Notes under the pieces: generated by a model
What the model was told of the DNA's origin: nothing
The model's input: the letters and a program-made list of their open reading frames with translations, nothing else
Databases searched by the model: none
Program-made: the position numbers and the translations under genes
Part shown: in pieces, positions 62,630-64,000 of the stretch
Position numbering within the stretch: position 1 is the first letter of the stretch
Layout of the letters: every line of letters starts with the position of its first letter
Assembly (NCBI RefSeq): GCF_026341515.1
Contig: NZ_JAPEOK010000001.1
Coordinates: 992,001 to 1,056,000 of the forward strand
DNA length: 64,000 nucleotides
DNA from: Streptomyces sp. NBC_00878
Lineage (GTDB): Bacteria > Actinomycetota > Actinomycetes > Streptomycetales > Streptomycetaceae
Reading direction: 5' to 3'

Positions 62630-63403
62630 TCAGCGCAGGAGCAGCTGTGCTCCGCCCACCACCGTCGCCGCGATCACCAGCTGTTCGAACAGTCGCTGGT
62701 TGATCCGGTTCACCGCCCATTTCCCGATGAGCGCCCCCGGTACGACGAAGGCGGCGAGGGCGGCGTCCAGCAGCAGCGAGTTGCCGTCGATCAGGCCGAG
62801 GCCGACGCTGAAGGGGACCTTGGAGATGTTGACGATCAGGAAGAAGAAGGCCGAGGTCCCAAGGAAGCCGAGCTTCCGGAAACCCGCGGAGAGGAGGTAC
62901 ATCGACATCACCGGGCCGCCCGCGTTGGCGACCATCGTGGTGAAGCCGCCCAGTACGCCGTACGAGCGGGCCTTGATCCGGCCGGCTCGCGTGGCCACCG
63001 AGTCGGGTTCCTCCTCCGCCTCGGCCTTGCGGCGGCGCCAGATCGTGACCCCGGCCATCAGCAGCAGGATCGCGCCGATCGACGTCCGTACGACCTGGTC
63101 GTCGGCCCACATCAGGAACACCGTGCCGACGATCACTCCCGCCGCGACCGCCGGGAACAGTTTCCACAGTGTCGGCCAGTGCGCGTGCCGCCGGTAGGTG
63201 AGCACGGCGAGCACGTCACCGACGATCAGGATCGGCAGCAGGACGCCGGTCGACGCCCGGGCGGGCAGGACGGCCGCGAAGATGGCGAGGCTGACCGTGT
63301 TGGCTCCGCTCACGGCTGTCTTGGAGAAGCCGACGAGCAGGGCCGCGGCGGCGAGGGCGGCGAACTCCCACAGGGATATGTGCCAGAGCGTCATCGTGTT
63401 CAT
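62630..63403 (-). CDS. TauE/SafE-family sulfite/anion exporter
   Basis: This 257-residue membrane protein has eight hydrophobic segments. Duplicated family motifs are LLVGFSKTAVSGANTVSLAI near the start and VLGGFTTMVANAGGPVMSMY near residue 150. These proteins export sulfite or organosulfonates or take up sulfur anions. It is a single-gene unit divergent from the lipase-like gene; the substrate is not evident. Confidence 0.9.
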   Translation of the reverse strand: MNTMTLWHISLWEFAALAAAALLVGFSKTAVSGANTVSLAIFAAVLPARASTGVLLPILIVGDVLAVLTYRRHAHWPTLWKLFPAVAAGVIVGTVFLMWADDQVVRTSIGAILLLMAGVTIWRRRKAEAEEEPDSVATRAGRIKARSYGVLGGFTTMVANAGGPVMSMYLLSAGFRKLGFLGTSAFFFLIVNISKVPFSVGLGLIDGNSLLLDAALAAFVVPGALIGKWAVNRINQRLFEQLVIAATVVGGAQLLLR

Positions 63404-63577
63404 GCGGGGACCGATGCTATGCGCACGTATCCGATCGCGTCAGGACCGTCTCGACAGGTGGCCCCTGCCGCCACCACAGGCACGCGCCGGCCGCCGCCGC
63501 GGGCACGCGCTATGGACCGCTTCCGCGCCCGCTGGAAAGATCGCTCTCGAACCTGCGCCGACGCCGATGGAGGACCC

Positions 63578-64000
63578 ATGGCCGACTCCCGCGAGCACAC
63601 CCTCACGGGCACCCGGGACACCGTCACCGCACGCGAGTGGCCGCGGGAGCGGCCACGGTACGTGGCGTTGCTGGTGCACGGCTACGGGGAGCACATCGGC
63701 CGGTACGAGTACGTGGCCGACGTCCTGCACGCGCACGGCGCGGCCGTGTTCGGCCCCGACCACATGGGGCACGGGAAGTCGGCGGGCGAGCGTGTGCTGA
63801 TCGAGGACTTCGAGGACGTGGTGAGCGACGTCCACGCGGTGGAGCGGCTGGCCCGGGCCGCCCATCCCGGGGTGCCGGTCGTGCTGATCGGCCACTCCAT
63901 GGGTGGACTCATCGCCGCGCGTTACGCCCAGCGGTACGGAGTCGGCCTGGCCGCGCTCGTGCTCTCCGGGCCGGTCATCGGCAGCTGGGACCCGCTGCCT
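63578..64000 (+). CDS. Alpha/beta hydrolase (monoacylglycerol lipase-like), 3' end off window
   Basis: The first 141 residues are visible, from an ATG at 63578 with GGAGG 4 nt upstream. YVALLVHGYGEHIGRYEYVA gives the oxyanion HG, PDHMGHGKSAGERV the lid strand and VVLIGHSMGGLIAARYA the nucleophile elbow GHSMGG. This is the monoglyceride-lipase branch. The Asp and His of the triad lie beyond the window end. Confidence 0.9.
   Translation, partial: MADSREHTLTGTRDTVTAREWPRERPRYVALLVHGYGEHIGRYEYVADVLHAHGAAVFGPDHMGHGKSAGERVLIEDFEDVVSDVHAVERLARAAHPGVPVVLIGHSMGGLIAARYAQRYGVGLAALVLSGPVIGSWDPLP

Overview
The window reads as a Streptomyces chromosome segment. The DNA is very GC-rich with G/C at third codon positions, and it carries an hrd-type sigma factor, a long AfsR/SARP regulator, an actinobacterial c-di-AMP riboswitch ahead of an NlpC/P60 hydrolase, Cys-terminated leader peptides and an integrase of the type found on actinomycete integrative elements. 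All functional calls are read from the sequence and from family knowledge; no search was run.

Layout. (1) 1-4.1 kb: a sugar ABC transporter operon ending in a GH43 glycosidase, with a perfect CGAAACTTTCG inverted repeat upstream (xylan-type control), then an hrd-like sigma factor. (2) 5.8-10.2 kb: two NtaA/SnaA/DszA-type flavin monooxygenases behind a Cys-Cys leader peptide (sulfur assimilation) and a divergent GST-like gene. (3) 10.3-16.6 kb: an AfsR-like regulator with expanded repeats, a DUF4394 secreted protein, and an NlpC/P60 protein under a c-di-AMP riboswitch. (4) 16.8-29.2 kb: an alpha-mannan/alpha-galactoside locus with two GH76, GH27-CBM13, GH125, GH36, an ABC importer and a LacI regulator. 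Its promoters share an ACGTTTCC-cored operator. (5) 29.3-34.7 kb: a GH28-like pectinase, a sigma-factor fragment, and a ygeXY-like pair (diaminopropionate ammonia-lyase and M20 deacylase) with a LysR regulator.

(6) 34.84-57.36 kb: a genomic island in tRNA-Pro(GGG). The 3' 38 bp of the tRNA is directly repeated at both ends (37/38 identical), and a deleted tyrosine integrase lies next to the intact tRNA. Cargo: a phosphoribosyltransferase-hydrolase fusion, CapA, an SRPBCC protein, IS701/GYD debris, a copper-radical oxidase divergent from a DyP peroxidase-lectin fusion, and a 12 kb biosynthesis-like cluster. That cluster has a methyltransferase, P450, acyl-CoA-dehydrogenase-like flavoprotein, two lipocalin-like paralogues, a broken dehydroquinase remnant, a nitroreductase, a transporter-phosphatase fusion, an MFS exporter, a dehydroquinase-shikimate dehydrogenase fusion lacking the Schiff-base lysine, and an MHS-type importer. 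It has no PKS, NRPS or terpene synthase and is the best candidate here for an undescribed system.

(7) 57.5-64 kb: core chromosome again, with DUF309, cobF, a truncated MFS gene, cobK, a GH15-type glucosidase, a TauE/SafE exporter and a lipase cut by the window end. A recurring oddity is in-frame tandem-repeat expansion in linkers and termini of about eight genes.
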